Shown: positions 28,690 to 40,525 of the stretch, piece after piece
Layout: the number at the start of each line of letters is the position of its first letter
Numbering within the stretch: the first letter of the stretch is position 1
Position numbers and translations under genes: made by a program
Notes under the pieces: generated by a model
Database searches by the model: none
What the model saw: only the letters and a program-made list of their open reading frames with translations
What the model was told of the DNA's origin: nothing
NCBI RefSeq assembly: GCF_000150275.1
Contig: NW_002060946.1
Coordinates: 2,561,454-2,625,453 of the forward strand
DNA: 64,000 nucleotides
Reading direction: 5' to 3'
Source: Trichoplax adhaerens
Lineage: Eukaryota > Placozoa > Uniplacotomia > Trichoplacea > Trichoplacidae

Positions 28690-29760
28690 GAATTGACCAC
28701 AGTACTAAGGACATTGTACCGCACAGTTGTTATCTTACAGTACCTGCTAATCTTAACTTGGTATAGCCATCACCGCACATTAGTTATCATAATGTGCTTT
28801 GGACCATTAACTAATCTTAATATAGCATTTCATCCGTGAATGCATTATTGAAAAGTAGTATTCTACAAGCATTACTGTGAATAAAGTAGTGCCTGGCTAT
28901 TACTGGGATATATATAATGTCGAATGGTAATACTATCTGTTAATTATTAACAAATAAGTACATTATCGTAAACCGTTAGCAAAGCGACGTGAGTTTGTAC
29001 TAGTCCCACCGTCCCACCCATGGTATGTCCATCACCGTACATTAGTTATCATAATACGCTTTGGATTATTAACTAATCTTAATATAGCATAGTACATTAC
29101 TATTACCGGGATATATATAATATCGAATGATAATACTATCTGTTAATTTTTTTATTAACAAATTGAGCATAAACGTATATTTGACAGTTTCGCTTACCAA
29201 CCTTAACATAGCATTAATACTGTATATAGTAACCATCCTTATTCGGTAAACATACTAATACGAAAGTTACTTAAGGAAATTTGAATTGGTATAGAAATGA
29301 ATGATTTCTAGGGTTTATGTAAATATTATTGAGAAGGTATAAGTGATTGATACACATTAGTAGGTACTATTAGTTCTATTGCTCTCATGCATTTCGTAGT
29401 GTTACCCTACTGTAGTTCCCCTGTACCGGGTTATTTTTGATTGCTATATATCATATAACAAAAAGTGTTTCTAAGAGGATAATGTAAGTTAGTCAGTGAT
29501 CTGATAGGCGAAAGCGAAATGCACAACGTGAAAATGCACGATCAGTACGTACATTAAATCAATCTGTTTTAAATATAGTAGTACCCGGCTATTACCGGGA
29601 TATATATAATATCGAATGGTAATACTATCTCGGTATAAAGTTACAGAACCTCTGACAGGTCTACGACAAATGGTAATACTATCTGTTAAATGAGCACATT
29701 ATCGTAAACCGTCAGCAAAGCGACGGGAGTTTGCACTAGTATCTTTTATTCTGGCTAACT
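28690..29760. repeat. Cluster of interleaved dispersed repeats with short palindromes
   Basis: Several blocks recur two to three times: ccgcacattagttatcataa (28772 region and 29035 region), taccgggatatatataat followed by cgaatggtaatactatctg (about 28900, 29105 and 29595), and cattatcgtaaaccgt.agc followed by aaagcgacg.gagtttg (about 28970 and 29700). Two of these contain inverted repeats: CCCGG...CCGGG and CCGTC...GACGG. The pattern suggests small non-autonomous elements inserted or duplicated next to each other. Their class is unknown. Confidence 0.6.
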
Positions 29761-29804
29761 TATCCCGTAGCACTATCTTAACATAGAAGTAACCTATTTT
29801 CATG

Positions 29805-30100
29805 AATCATTCGCGTCTATAAATAACTTCCTCCTGCTGTGCTCCTAAAATTATAAAAGCTCTTCTTTCGTCTATCTCGTTAGTTAGTTCACGGTAAGCT
29901 TGCACGCTTTACCTATTCTTCACTAGTTGTTCGACTAGTCATGTTACTCGCACGATAATCTTATACGATTATTCTCTTACACTAGCTCAACAAAGATTAC
30001 TCTTCTGTTAGCTATTCTATTGTACTTTCTTGCGACTAATGCCGAACTCTTAACCTTCCGAAACATCGCAGAGTTGAAGTATAATTAGCCGGGTGTTACA
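29805..30100. repeat. Dispersed repeat, copy 2 (possible solo LTR)
   Basis: Partner of 17560-17890; see the shared blocks there. This copy has ttataaaagc near 29850, ggtaagcttgcacgctttacc near 29890 (7-bp stem) and ends near gccgggtgttaca at 30088-30100, an ending of the kind seen in many LTRs. The left border is not clear because other repeats abut it. Confidence 0.5.
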
Positions 30101-30273
30101 TCAAGCTTTCGCAATCTTGAATTAGTATGTCTACTATAGAATAAGAGCATTTATTGGCATAGTTTGTATTAAAGAGATTAGTGTGCAAATTGTCTAACAG
30201 GTATTATCCAGTTTATCTTAATCGTTTTCAACTGTTCTTATGAGGAGGAGATATTAGAAATCTTCTCCGACAG

Positions 30274-30468
30274 ATGGACGTATCAATAAATGTTATTGTT
30301 GAAGGCAATTTTTTCTGTATTGAAGTTCGAGTGCCACAGTAGAGAATTACTCAATTTTTGTTAACCCAAATTTTGGATTACGTTGGCAAACGAACAGCAA
30401 TAGCGGGAGACTATTACTCGGTCATTACATCAGCAGAAGCCAGTAATGAGCTAATGAAAGAAACCTGA
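30274..30468 (+). pseudogene. Possible coding remnant, 64 codons with one in-frame TAG
   Basis: From an ATG at 30274 the frame stays open to TGA at 30466 except for one TAG at 30340-30342 (codon 23). The translation begins MDVSINVIVEGNFFCIEV and later reads TQILDYVGKRTAIAGDYYS. Base composition is less AT-rich than its surroundings and the residue mix looks protein-like. I do not recognise the family. It could be a decayed exon, two exons of an unrecognised gene (the TAG is part of a cacagtag 3' splice-like site), or chance. It sits just after the LTR-like repeat, so an element-derived origin is possible. Confidence 0.25.
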
Positions 30469-31499
30469 AGTTTTCCTCCTCATTAAACTTATTCCAACCA
30501 GGTTAATACAGTTATATTTATTGACCCTCGCATATTTAGGACTGTAAAATGTTGCTGCCTTTATTAGACCCTAGTAATTAGTATTGGTGTAGAAGTGATG
30601 CACCCATATTTGATTGTGTTAATAGCTCTATTTGATATAGTTAGGTTACTCTCAATAGATATTATCGTGAAGCTAATATTACTTGATTGCTAAGTACTAT
30701 ATTAGAAATTACTAATGACTAATATTAGCCAGTTGACTAATTATGGTACGAGATTTATGTGGCTAGAAACACTGTAGTTATTAAGATGCCCTTCAGAAAA
30801 AGGGCCTAGACGTTAATAGAAGAGTAGTGAGAACTTAAATAGAATGATTTAGATAGGTAATGATGTACTATTTGAGAAATGTATTTTGTTTGATACTCAT
30901 GCCTTATTGTAGATTAATCAAGTTGTCATAAATGGATTTAACGAAATGTGTATAAGAACTGCAGAGATGAGCTCCAGAGAGAAGAGACTTCACTTCGCTT
31001 TGAGCTCGGAATACTTCAGATTTTAGACTAGATTCTTGTAGTAATTAATTATTGCTCTACTATACCTAAAACCTTGTAATAAAAGCCTTTAGAAATATCA
31101 TTTGACAAAGATAGTAATTGTGAGACACTTTAATTACAACTGGGTAAGAATTTTAAGTGTTTTTTACCCTTTCATATGACTTTTAATAAATACGGCAATG
31201 ATTCAGTGATATTCTGACAGTTGCGTTGAGTATTGAATATTGAGTATTGTGCTTTCAAGTAGTTAGCTACCGTATATTAGTAAAAGGTTAACGTGAGATA
31301 TCGACATACCATTAACCAGCTCGTAATACAATAAAATCTATAAACGATTTTACCTATTACCTATCCCAATAAACTTGTCTCTTAAAAATTTTAGAATTCT
31401 AAAATTATTTTTCTGTAGTTCAATTTAATTTACGATGTCATCCTCAGCAGCTGGTGTTCTTGGTTATTTTTCCAACCTTAATTGAAATAACACTTATTT

Positions 31500-31740
31500 C
31501 TTATGCGATTATTTTGCATAACCGCTGAAAAGTAACAGTAACTAAATAATTACCGATCGATTTATATGCATCTTTTAAATTGCTCTGCATATGTATAAAT
31601 GCTATCCAGTATTTATTTCTCATGCCGCAATCATCAATTATCGTTAAATGACAACAGTAGCTAAATAATTACTATATATCTTTTTAATTATCCTATATAT
31701 TTATAAATACTTTCTAGTATTTATTTCTCATGCATGAATG
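31500..31740. repeat. Tandem duplication, about 120 bp x 2
   Basis: aacagta.ctaaataattac occurs at 31533 and 31653, and cagtatttatttctcatgc (or c-to-t variants) follows each copy. Confidence 0.75.
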
Positions 31741-31959
31741 ATGATTTTATATCCAACAGTAATTAGTTGAAATAGTTCTACGAGTATTTACCAAATCAAA
31801 ACATTTTTATAGAATATTATACGTATGTCATTTAGTAAAAATTATAATTTATTCTGCACATTACTGATTCTGGACCATTAGAAATTTAGGAGCCTTGATA
31901 GATGGAATCTTAGCATAGAGTAATTTTCAAATGCTATTAGAATTTATTAATCTGAAAAT

Positions 31960-32125
31960 TAAATAAAATTTATAGCTAACAATCACGTTTAAGCAATGTA
32001 TACGATATTTTTCGGCGGAAATATTTGAATCTGGACGTTGTTTTGTTCATCGAGAAATGAAACAAAATTTATAGCTACCAATCACGTTAAGGAATGCATA
32101 CGAAATTTGTCGGTGGAAATTAAAG
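31960..32125. repeat. Tandem duplication, about 99 bp x 2
   Basis: aaaatttatagcta.caatcacgtt begins at 31965 and 32064, each followed by a ...gcatacgaaattt.tcgg.ggaaat-like block. Confidence 0.75.
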
Positions 32126-33084
32126 TTGATATTGACATTTGATCATGCTCTGTATAACCAAATTAAATTAAGAACATATTGTGTTGCAATTACAAAGCTT
32201 GTAAACTGATAGAATCATATTTTAATTTTATTTCGAATGTGAATAACTTATTACCCTTCAATTAAGAATTGAAATTAAGAGCAGTAATAACTCTAATTTT
32301 TTTTTAACGTCGCATTGAAAACACAATATATTAAATATGTACCGCATCTTGTCTTTTAATTGTAGATCCTGCTGTAAAGTCTTTATTTGACTATCTCAGT
32401 GTTTGAAATAAGGCTAAGGTTGATAGAGACTAACTCATCTTCGTATCAGGATAAACAGAGATGAAGACTACGGCAAATACTAACGCTGATTTTGATAACA
32501 ATCTATCTGTGCTAGACATTTAACGGCTAGAGATAAGAAATTTAGATAGTTTTAAATCTCTAATACTGGATTGGAAAAAAGCAGAATGCTTGACGTAGCC
32601 AAATAAATTCCTATTAAACAACTCGTAGAATCTCATAAGATTGCTGTTTAAAATTTTGCATCATTTGCAATATTTTATTGGAATGTTTCTGGTCTTTAGG
32701 ATAGCCTCAAAAGACTATATAATACTTCAAATTGACCGCTAAATACGTATTCAATATTTTAAAACAGCCAAGGTTGATTTAACAGCTGATAAAAGATCAT
32801 AAAAAGAAGAAGTAACTTTCGTTTTCAAGTTATTTCACATAGAATCATGTTCGAGAAATATTAAAGGTCAAGTTCAAGTTGATTAGCTCAATTACAGAAT
32901 CAATGATATAAGTTTAGAGTGCATGCTAATGATACTAATATATCATTTATAGGATTGAATACGTGTAAAAATTATATACTCTAATTAATATTTAAGCGTT
33001 TAAATAGTATCTATCATGTTGATAAAGGCAATAAATATTTAAATTGTAATATAAATGGGGTATTACCTACTACAAATAGAATGC

Positions 33085-33390
33085 ATAGATAGATCAAGTA
33101 AATAAAGAAATATATTACTACAGCAAGAACAAGGACAATCTTTTTAGCGTTTTAATTCTATCCAATTTTTAAAAACGGCATACATTTACAAAATTAGTGA
33201 CTTATATCCATCATGTGGATAAGCTCGTAGATTAAGAATGGCTATTTTGTAGTGTTAAATAAGCAACTGCTAACAGATCTAGTAGAAAAAGAAGTCCTTT
33301 CCTGGACTAGTAACAAGGATAATCCTCTTAGCTTTTAATTCGATCAAATTTCGATAGTGGGCATAAGTTTTACTAATCTTTGGATTACAA
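33085..33390. repeat. Tandem duplication, about 184 bp x 2
   Basis: aacaaggacaatcttttta/aacaaggataatcctctta begin near 33129 and 33313. Each is followed by gc.tttaattc.atc.aattt and a g.gcata block. Confidence 0.7.
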
Positions 33391-33746
33391 TCGGTATGAT
33401 AGAATTAGATACAGATAGGATTTATGGATATATCTTTATATTGTACTACTGTCATAGCAAATGTGAACATTATCTTTGTATCCTATTTCTACTGTCGGAA
33501 AACAGTAAGCTAATATCGCAAGATCTAAGTATGAGACACCATTCACAGTTATGTTCATGTCCTGCTCGTTGAAATAACCAATATACGCATACACGTATCG
33601 TTTACGTTATATTACCATAATCTTGTAAAAGCCTTTCTCCATTAAAATAGGGAATCGTAATGAGGAACTTAAAAAGGAGATTCGTCCGTCGTCTGGAACC
33701 CTTTTCAATTAATTATAATTGTTGTAGAATCTTTCAATTCTTTCTT

Positions 33747-36700
33747 TTACTCTCTACGATTCTTTTTGTCGATGATACTATCAACCGATCCACTAGCACT
33801 GTTTGCTCGATTATAATTACCAGTAGATCTATCGATTGAGTTTGGTAATGTACCTATGCTTTTCATGACATCTTGACTATTAACTTTATTAACCTTCTGC
33901 AATTTTGGTATGAAAATAATACATAACATAGTGGTAATACATAACCAGATAAGTATTGCATCTGCAGCAAAATAGCCAGTAGGAGTCATAGTGTGTAGAG
34001 CAAATCGCAGAGGCCCAGTAACGATTGCAATTAGGATAAAATTATACACGACGATAGTAATTAATTTGGAATCGTTTAATTCCTTAATGCTAACATTACG
34101 TGTACCATAAGCCACAACAGCACCAAATAGAAGGAAGACAGCCTTCTCTGTTCCTAATATTAGCATCCAATAAATCATATACGGTGATGTACACGTAGTC
34201 ATGCGTTTATCGATTCTAGTATCAGGATCATCCGGAGAAATCTTAAAGAGTAGAAAAATAATCACTATCAATATGAGGCTATATAATTTAATCTAACAAT
34301 ATGATTGATTCATAAAGAAGAGAAACTAAAGGTGCTTCAGTTAAGTCTCTAATCTGTTAATCTACATATATACTTACCCTGGAATCAATCACTTGCACTT
34401 CAGAACGCAACGGATCTATCCCAGACCATAAACTAAGAATGATAATATCGATGAAGACCAAAAGCCCAACAAGCTGGAATAAACTTTTATCTAATAATTT
34501 CTAGATTAATAATTAAAAATAGCGATTAGTGACATTAATTTTACCAGCTCGTTTTAGAAATTAATCCTTGAATATCCGTTAATTGATAAATATAAATTTC
34601 TTAGTTTCTATCCATTCGTTTTACTATTCTAGAACTTAATTAACTAATCTTATGCTATTGAAATGATTATGAAATTAAACTGAATTTTAAAAGTTTTAAC
34701 TTATAAGCACCAATGCAGCTTCAAAGAACTATATAGAATATTGAAATACTATCCTATCTCCATCATATTCTATCACTTCTGTCATCGACTATTTCTTTAT
34801 AAGATATATCCAATTTATAATAGCTTGTAAGTAGGGCTTCATAATCATGTAAAACTTACCCGACGACGTGGCTTTCCTTGTACGCTAGCATAAATAATAT
34901 AAATCCGGAAAGTTTTACTGAAGATAGCTCCAAATGCTAGCGTAAAGCCAACGGGTAAGAACCATTTCCATAACTAGAAATAAAAAATTATGTATAAAAA
35001 TGAATACAAGATCGGACTAACCGACAATGACTTTTTATCTATTGAGATAGCACTTTGATGATTAATTAGATTAATTAATCTGTCTAAAATAATAACATTA
35101 CTGCTTACTTCGCACATGACTGGAACATACTGTGGCATAGAATATTTAATGCCTTGATAGATTGCATAAAATATTATTGACAAGTACATTAGCGTGGCTC
35201 CGATGCAAATGAAAACATTCAATTTAGCCGATGACATTTTCATGATTGGCGTGTTGCGATATTTATGATTGGCATAAAAGAAAACCACGCTGATACCAAT
35301 ACCAATAGCAGATAGTGCTACCATAACCATACAGAGTGAAAAATCAACTACGAGTAAATTTACAATAGTTGCATTTTTGGAGCCATCGCTAGGAATACGG
35401 CCATCTGTCATGTGGAAAAAGTATCCCTTTAGTTCTGTATGGCTATACTATCAAGCAATGTGCTTAAATTAAGATTAGCAGCTTAGATATTGACTTTTAA
35501 GCTTACATTATTTATTAATGCTAATTTTATATGCCATAATGATGTAATATAAGATTTACTAATTGGAATACTTCCTTAATAGTAGTATTATGATTAAATA
35601 GTGACAGAACTACTGCAAAAGTAAATCAATATCGCCTACCTCTCCAAAAAAATCGACCTCTCATCTCTAAAACTTCTTTTATGCCATCGTATATTCCAAC
35701 AAAATTTCTAGTCCCATCTAAGTAACAATTAGCATACTGTTATTCATTTACAATAGTAACTTTTTAAAATTTCGAATTCATAGAGATATGAGCTTCTTCA
35801 TGGCTAGATACTTACTGACACGTTGAAGAACGGTTAAGGTACCGGATCTGTCACCGTATTTATCAAATTTTACAGCTCCCTAAGACAGGGTAGATTTAAT
35901 AAATCATGAACTTGAGCGGTTATTTATTATATATAATCATGATTTTCGTCGATACATTTTCATAGACTTACCGAAACTCCCTCAAAATTCAGAGCAAACA
36001 TTTCTCTTAATAAAATATCTTTCATTTCAGTATCATTATAGTTGAAATCTTCCAGTAGGCGATTCTTATATTTTGTCGGGTTACTTTTTAGTATATTTAG
36101 AGTCTTATTTAATGCTAATGCTACAGCCCAAGCTGTGTCGTAGCCAAAAGGATGGTAACTGCTTAAGTAGTAAAGGGAGGTTGGAGGATATTTCTTTAGT
36201 TTTTTCTCGTATTCTGATCCAGTCTAGATTTATAAAATAGATTAATATGAAGTCAAAATTATTCCTTATGTAGACAAATCGATGGAATCAAACCGATTGT
36301 ACAAGATAAAGATGAAAATTATTTCAATAGTCAAGTAGTCAGTCAGCTTAGATCGCAGCTTTGACTTTAATTATGCTTAAACTTGATATAATGATACTTA
36401 CCATGCCAGCAATTGATTTCTTCGCATCTTGTCTTAAATTAAGAGTATCAGTTAGGATAACGTAATTGATAGCTTTTCTTAATTCCTCAGGTTTGCAATG
36501 TGTATCTGTACTATTCCACCAATTTAAAGTATAAAACCCAGGTATTAACCATACTCGTTGAACTGTGGTATTTAAAAGACCTAATTTATACGCCTAAATG
36601 AAAATAAACAAGATTATTATTAAGAATTTTGAATTATTGGCATAATATTCAATTCAAGATATTGTATTTATTGCGATATTTTGACTAGTAAATTTAGTAT

Positions 36701-39700
36701 CCATGGTTTGAAAACGATAACATTAGGAATAATTGCATCTCTACGATTAAAACTATTTTAAATCTGTTATATGGCGGGAAAATATTGATAAATAAGTAGG
36801 GAAAGTAAAGAAAGCTTATGGTCATGTGAACATTATCGCAAAGGAACACAATCGATTACCCTTACTATGTAATGTAAATGGTAACTAGCTACAGATGTGA
36901 TTGGAAAATGAACATCTAGTTAGTACCGAACACTAGCAATCAGTTAGTATCGATCAGGATTACTATATGTCGTAAGCTAATCAATTTATCAACTCTGATG
37001 GTAAATAAGTGCAATATCGAAAACTATCAAAGAGAAATAAAATAATGATTGTCAGCGCTTTATGTCGCCCAGATTGATGATTAAGCGTTGGTCGACCAGC
37101 ACATTTAGAATGAAGGATTCTTCCTAAGCGACTGAGGAAGATCATAATAAATAACGAAGGTTGTTGTCGTAAGTATGCTATCAATGCCATTTAAATGCTA
37201 CTTACGGTATACTGATTTCTACCATGTAAGCAATATTTAGACATCAAAGTATAGGAAGATGGACATTATTATTCAGAGTATGCAATGTTAAAGTAATGAT
37301 CACAATGGTGCAAAATACTAACATTGAGAATTCTTCCCGTTATTAAAGCTAGCACAAGAAATAAAAGCATGAATAAGCTCATAAACAAAGCCTGAGGGAA
37401 CGATTCCTACTTGATAAATCCTATGAGATTTTCGTCTCATAAAAATTGAATAAGTGTATGGTGTACACGGAAGCTACTAAATAATCGCTCAACCATGAAA
37501 GTAGTCAACACAATTGCAAAAAGTTTGATAATGTTATGTTGAAAGAATAGAAAATATTACTCGACTAGATGAATAATAATAGCAAAATGACTATCTCGCC
37601 TCTAGAATATAATATAGCGCCAAGACTATTATACATCATAGCAATACAAATTTAGCGAATAAAATGGCAGGAATTTGATTATTGACGAAAAAATAGTTAT
37701 ATTATCTTTTTATATTATATCTAAGCAATAAAAATCGGCCTTAATGTATAGATAAAAAGTCATTATTGATACTTTAGAGAATACGGACATATCAATGGTA
37801 GATTGGCTGTACTCGTACACTGGAATTACATTATAACGTGGGAATAAATTAGTGTATCATATTAATATTCATTCTTTTTCATGCATTTATTAATTGATGG
37901 ATTGGTCGATGAGATAAAAATTAATTGTATTGTTTTAGATTTGTATATAGTCGGTAGAATCATAACAATATTTATTGGGGAGCGGTGCATGTACTTCCGC
38001 ATCGAATAAAAACATATCTCTATTTAAATAGTGGAAATTTGAATTGCTATTAAAAACACGAACTACTATCTGCAGATATAATACAATATTTGAAAAATGA
38101 TTTATCCTCTATAGTATAGATTAGAATTAGCTTCGATTCGTAGTGTGATATAACTAGAAATAAGAATTCCAAATATTAATAGAGTGCAGGAATAGATAAA
38201 GTATTGTAGTCAAGGACAATAACACTACATCTAAATAGAAAATAAATTGTGAACATTTGATTTCATTCAGGGTATAAATGAAATAAAATCAGTTCAGCTA
38301 TTATTCTTACCCAACAGAAAACCAGTCTGGCTTTGGATGAATACATATTAACCACAATTATTCTAGCATCTTTTCTCTGAAGAAAATATAATTCAAACAA
38401 TTTTTAGTGCTTTTGACCTATCTTTCTAGACTATTTCATACGAAATTTTAACTACTATCACTTGATGTTTATATTGCACACTGATAAATAAAGTCTTTTA
38501 ATAACATTTATTTTCTAATATCTAGCAATCCCTAGTTTTTTATTACGTTAGTGTGACTGTAATGTGCTATTTACTAGTAAATTTTCAACTTGATCCCTTG
38601 GAGAATCTCGAAAACTCTCTAGCGCAACGATAGAATGAGTTAAATTTCTGTCCTTCAGACGATTTAATAAATCAGTTGTCATCTATTTCGATAAAAAAGA
38701 AAACTGTAAGGCTTAACTGTGAGACGAAATAAAATCGTTAATTAGATGGAATAGACTATCATATTATTCTGCTATTTAACTGTATTATATTTGATGAACA
38801 TCATACATCAATATCTTGATCAATATACTCAAGTTTAAATATTTGATAAGATTTTAATATTACTAGAGTAATTTGTACTTGAGATTAAAAGATTCTTAAG
38901 ACTTTAACAGCTACATTTATGACTACCGCGTTAAATATGTGAAAGCTTGCTCGAAATATCATACCAATGAGAAATAGTTAGAATTTTCAAGCTGATGTAT
39001 TGTAGCTATACGGGTCCAGTTAAATCGCTGCATGACTGCAATCCTAGGCCCATTATACGATGAATCAGGTAGAGCCATACGAAAAAAAGTTTTGTAACGG
39101 TTTTTATCACTTAAGATTGGAGATGCAGCAATATACGTTATCTAGAATGAAATTAGCATCGCATAGATTTAAGTATCCTAATCGAAGTTAATCATTATAA
39201 CTTTAGTAGATGGAAATACCCATCTATCACGATTTAAGGACTTACCATTAGTAAATTATAATAAGGACAAGTTTCTGCAATTGGCGCTGTCGACATAGAA
39301 CATCCATCTCCAACCAACATAATCTTAGTTGGTTTGCGAGCTATATCTTTCATGAATAGAGAAGTAGAATAACCGGCCAGGCACTGCAAACAAAAATTAA
39401 ACAACTCTAAATTAATTTTATAGTTCAATAATTAGGCTATCGGCAACAATTATTTTCAGCGATTGCCAAGACTTTTCTTCATCTATCAACGTTTAATCTG
39501 AATAGAGTCAATTTTAATTTACTAGTAAGTACAGTCAGTTTCATTTCCATGGTATAATCAATTATAAATCATGTCAATTAAGTTTGTTTATTTGTTTTGG
39601 TAACGTGAAATTATTTACTCGTAATTTCTGTTTCAGTTTAGAAATTATTAGAACTGATAATTATATACCAGACTCAACCAGTAATTAACGCTCTAATCGA

Positions 39701-40525
39701 TTTCAAGATTATCAAACCCATTAACTAAATTTGGGACTAAACTTTTGCTGCATGATTGCAAATTGGTATAAATGATTTATTGGTCACTTCAGGAACTGAA
39801 AACTTGTCAGTTTTGACCTACACGTATTTTTATTGTTAGATTTAATATCCAGCATCTGTGTATAACTAGAAAATAAATAAGGCGGGGCATTGCTGATAAG
39901 TAGGATTACAATTCTGTAATTAAAGCTACTGACATTTATATGGTCCATCTTGCTTTAAAATTGTTCCAACTAGTTTTTTCCCAGATCAAATCCAGGATCA
40001 GTATGTAAACATTAACCTTCATATTATCAAATCATTTACTGCTATTTAAAATTTTATAATGTAGTTGTCAGTATAGGAATTTATTCTAATCAATTACAGG
40101 ATAAATTGAGCGAAAACTATTATGATATTTTTCTAGTTTCACTATATTAAATATATGCCGTAAATGCATTTACTAAAATTATGCATTTTCTGTGAAATGT
40201 TATTACCATTTTCAATATCCAATCAATTAAGTAAGAAGAAAGTGGTCAATAACTATTATAGCTCAGGACTTACATGAGTATCACTCCAATCTACTTGTAA
40301 TCGATAATCTTGTAGTATTTTACTGCTGTTGTTAATATCTTCAAATCCCATTTTAACAGCAGACAACATTCCTTTAGCACTATAACCACCGGATGCTGAA
40401 GTATCGATTGGAATATAGCCAGAAATATAGAGAGTCTTATGCTTGAAACCTTGAACACTAGGTAAAGCTATCGCAGCAATGTACAAACCAATTAAAGCAA
40501 TGATTTGCTGCATCTTTCTGATCAT
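33747..40525 (-). CDS. GABA-B-like class C GPCR, paralogue C (13 exons, 784 aa)
   Basis: Predicted cell-surface receptor. Exons: 40274-40525, 39246-39383, 38965-39141, 38575-38682, 38311-38376, 36402-36593, 35972-36223, 35816-35879, 35640-35717, 35109-35404, 34860-34973, 34378-34500, 33747-34241. All introns are GT-AG and the frame stays open. A signal peptide (1 to about 26) precedes the Venus-flytrap domain (to about 442) and seven membrane segments (about 455-735). Landmarks: SGGY (48), GDGCSMST (Ser113), HPFGYD, SGIDPL after segment 4, AYGTRNV, LND and ITGPL; the paired loop cysteines are in VMCE and TTC. Aligned to human GABBR1, Ser246 and Tyr366 are kept (Ser113, Tyr268), while Ser269, His286 and Glu465 become Ala136, Ala and Tyr334. 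The tail of about 50 residues is Ser/Asn-rich, has no clear heptads, and ends in the basic KKNRRE. It is closest to D: the 22-residue exon is identical and exon 3 matches at 51 of 59 residues. Confidence 0.93.

Larger units (their letters stand above)
24561..33746. other. 9.2 kb repeat-rich intergenic region
   Basis: No receptor exon could be recognised on either strand here. The region is filled by short tandem duplications and dispersed repeats, listed separately, with AT-rich sequence between them. One weak coding remnant is noted at 30274-30468. The right edge is the 3' flank of receptor C. Confidence 0.5.

Noticed and set aside
28594-28839. Plus-strand frame of 81 codons, hydrophobic
   Set aside because: Overlaps a dispersed repeat whose other copies do not keep the frame open.
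29880-29960. ttcgactagtc resembling a tRNA/SINE B box
   Set aside because: No matching A box at the right distance and no cloverleaf could be drawn, so no tRNA or tRNA-derived SINE is called.
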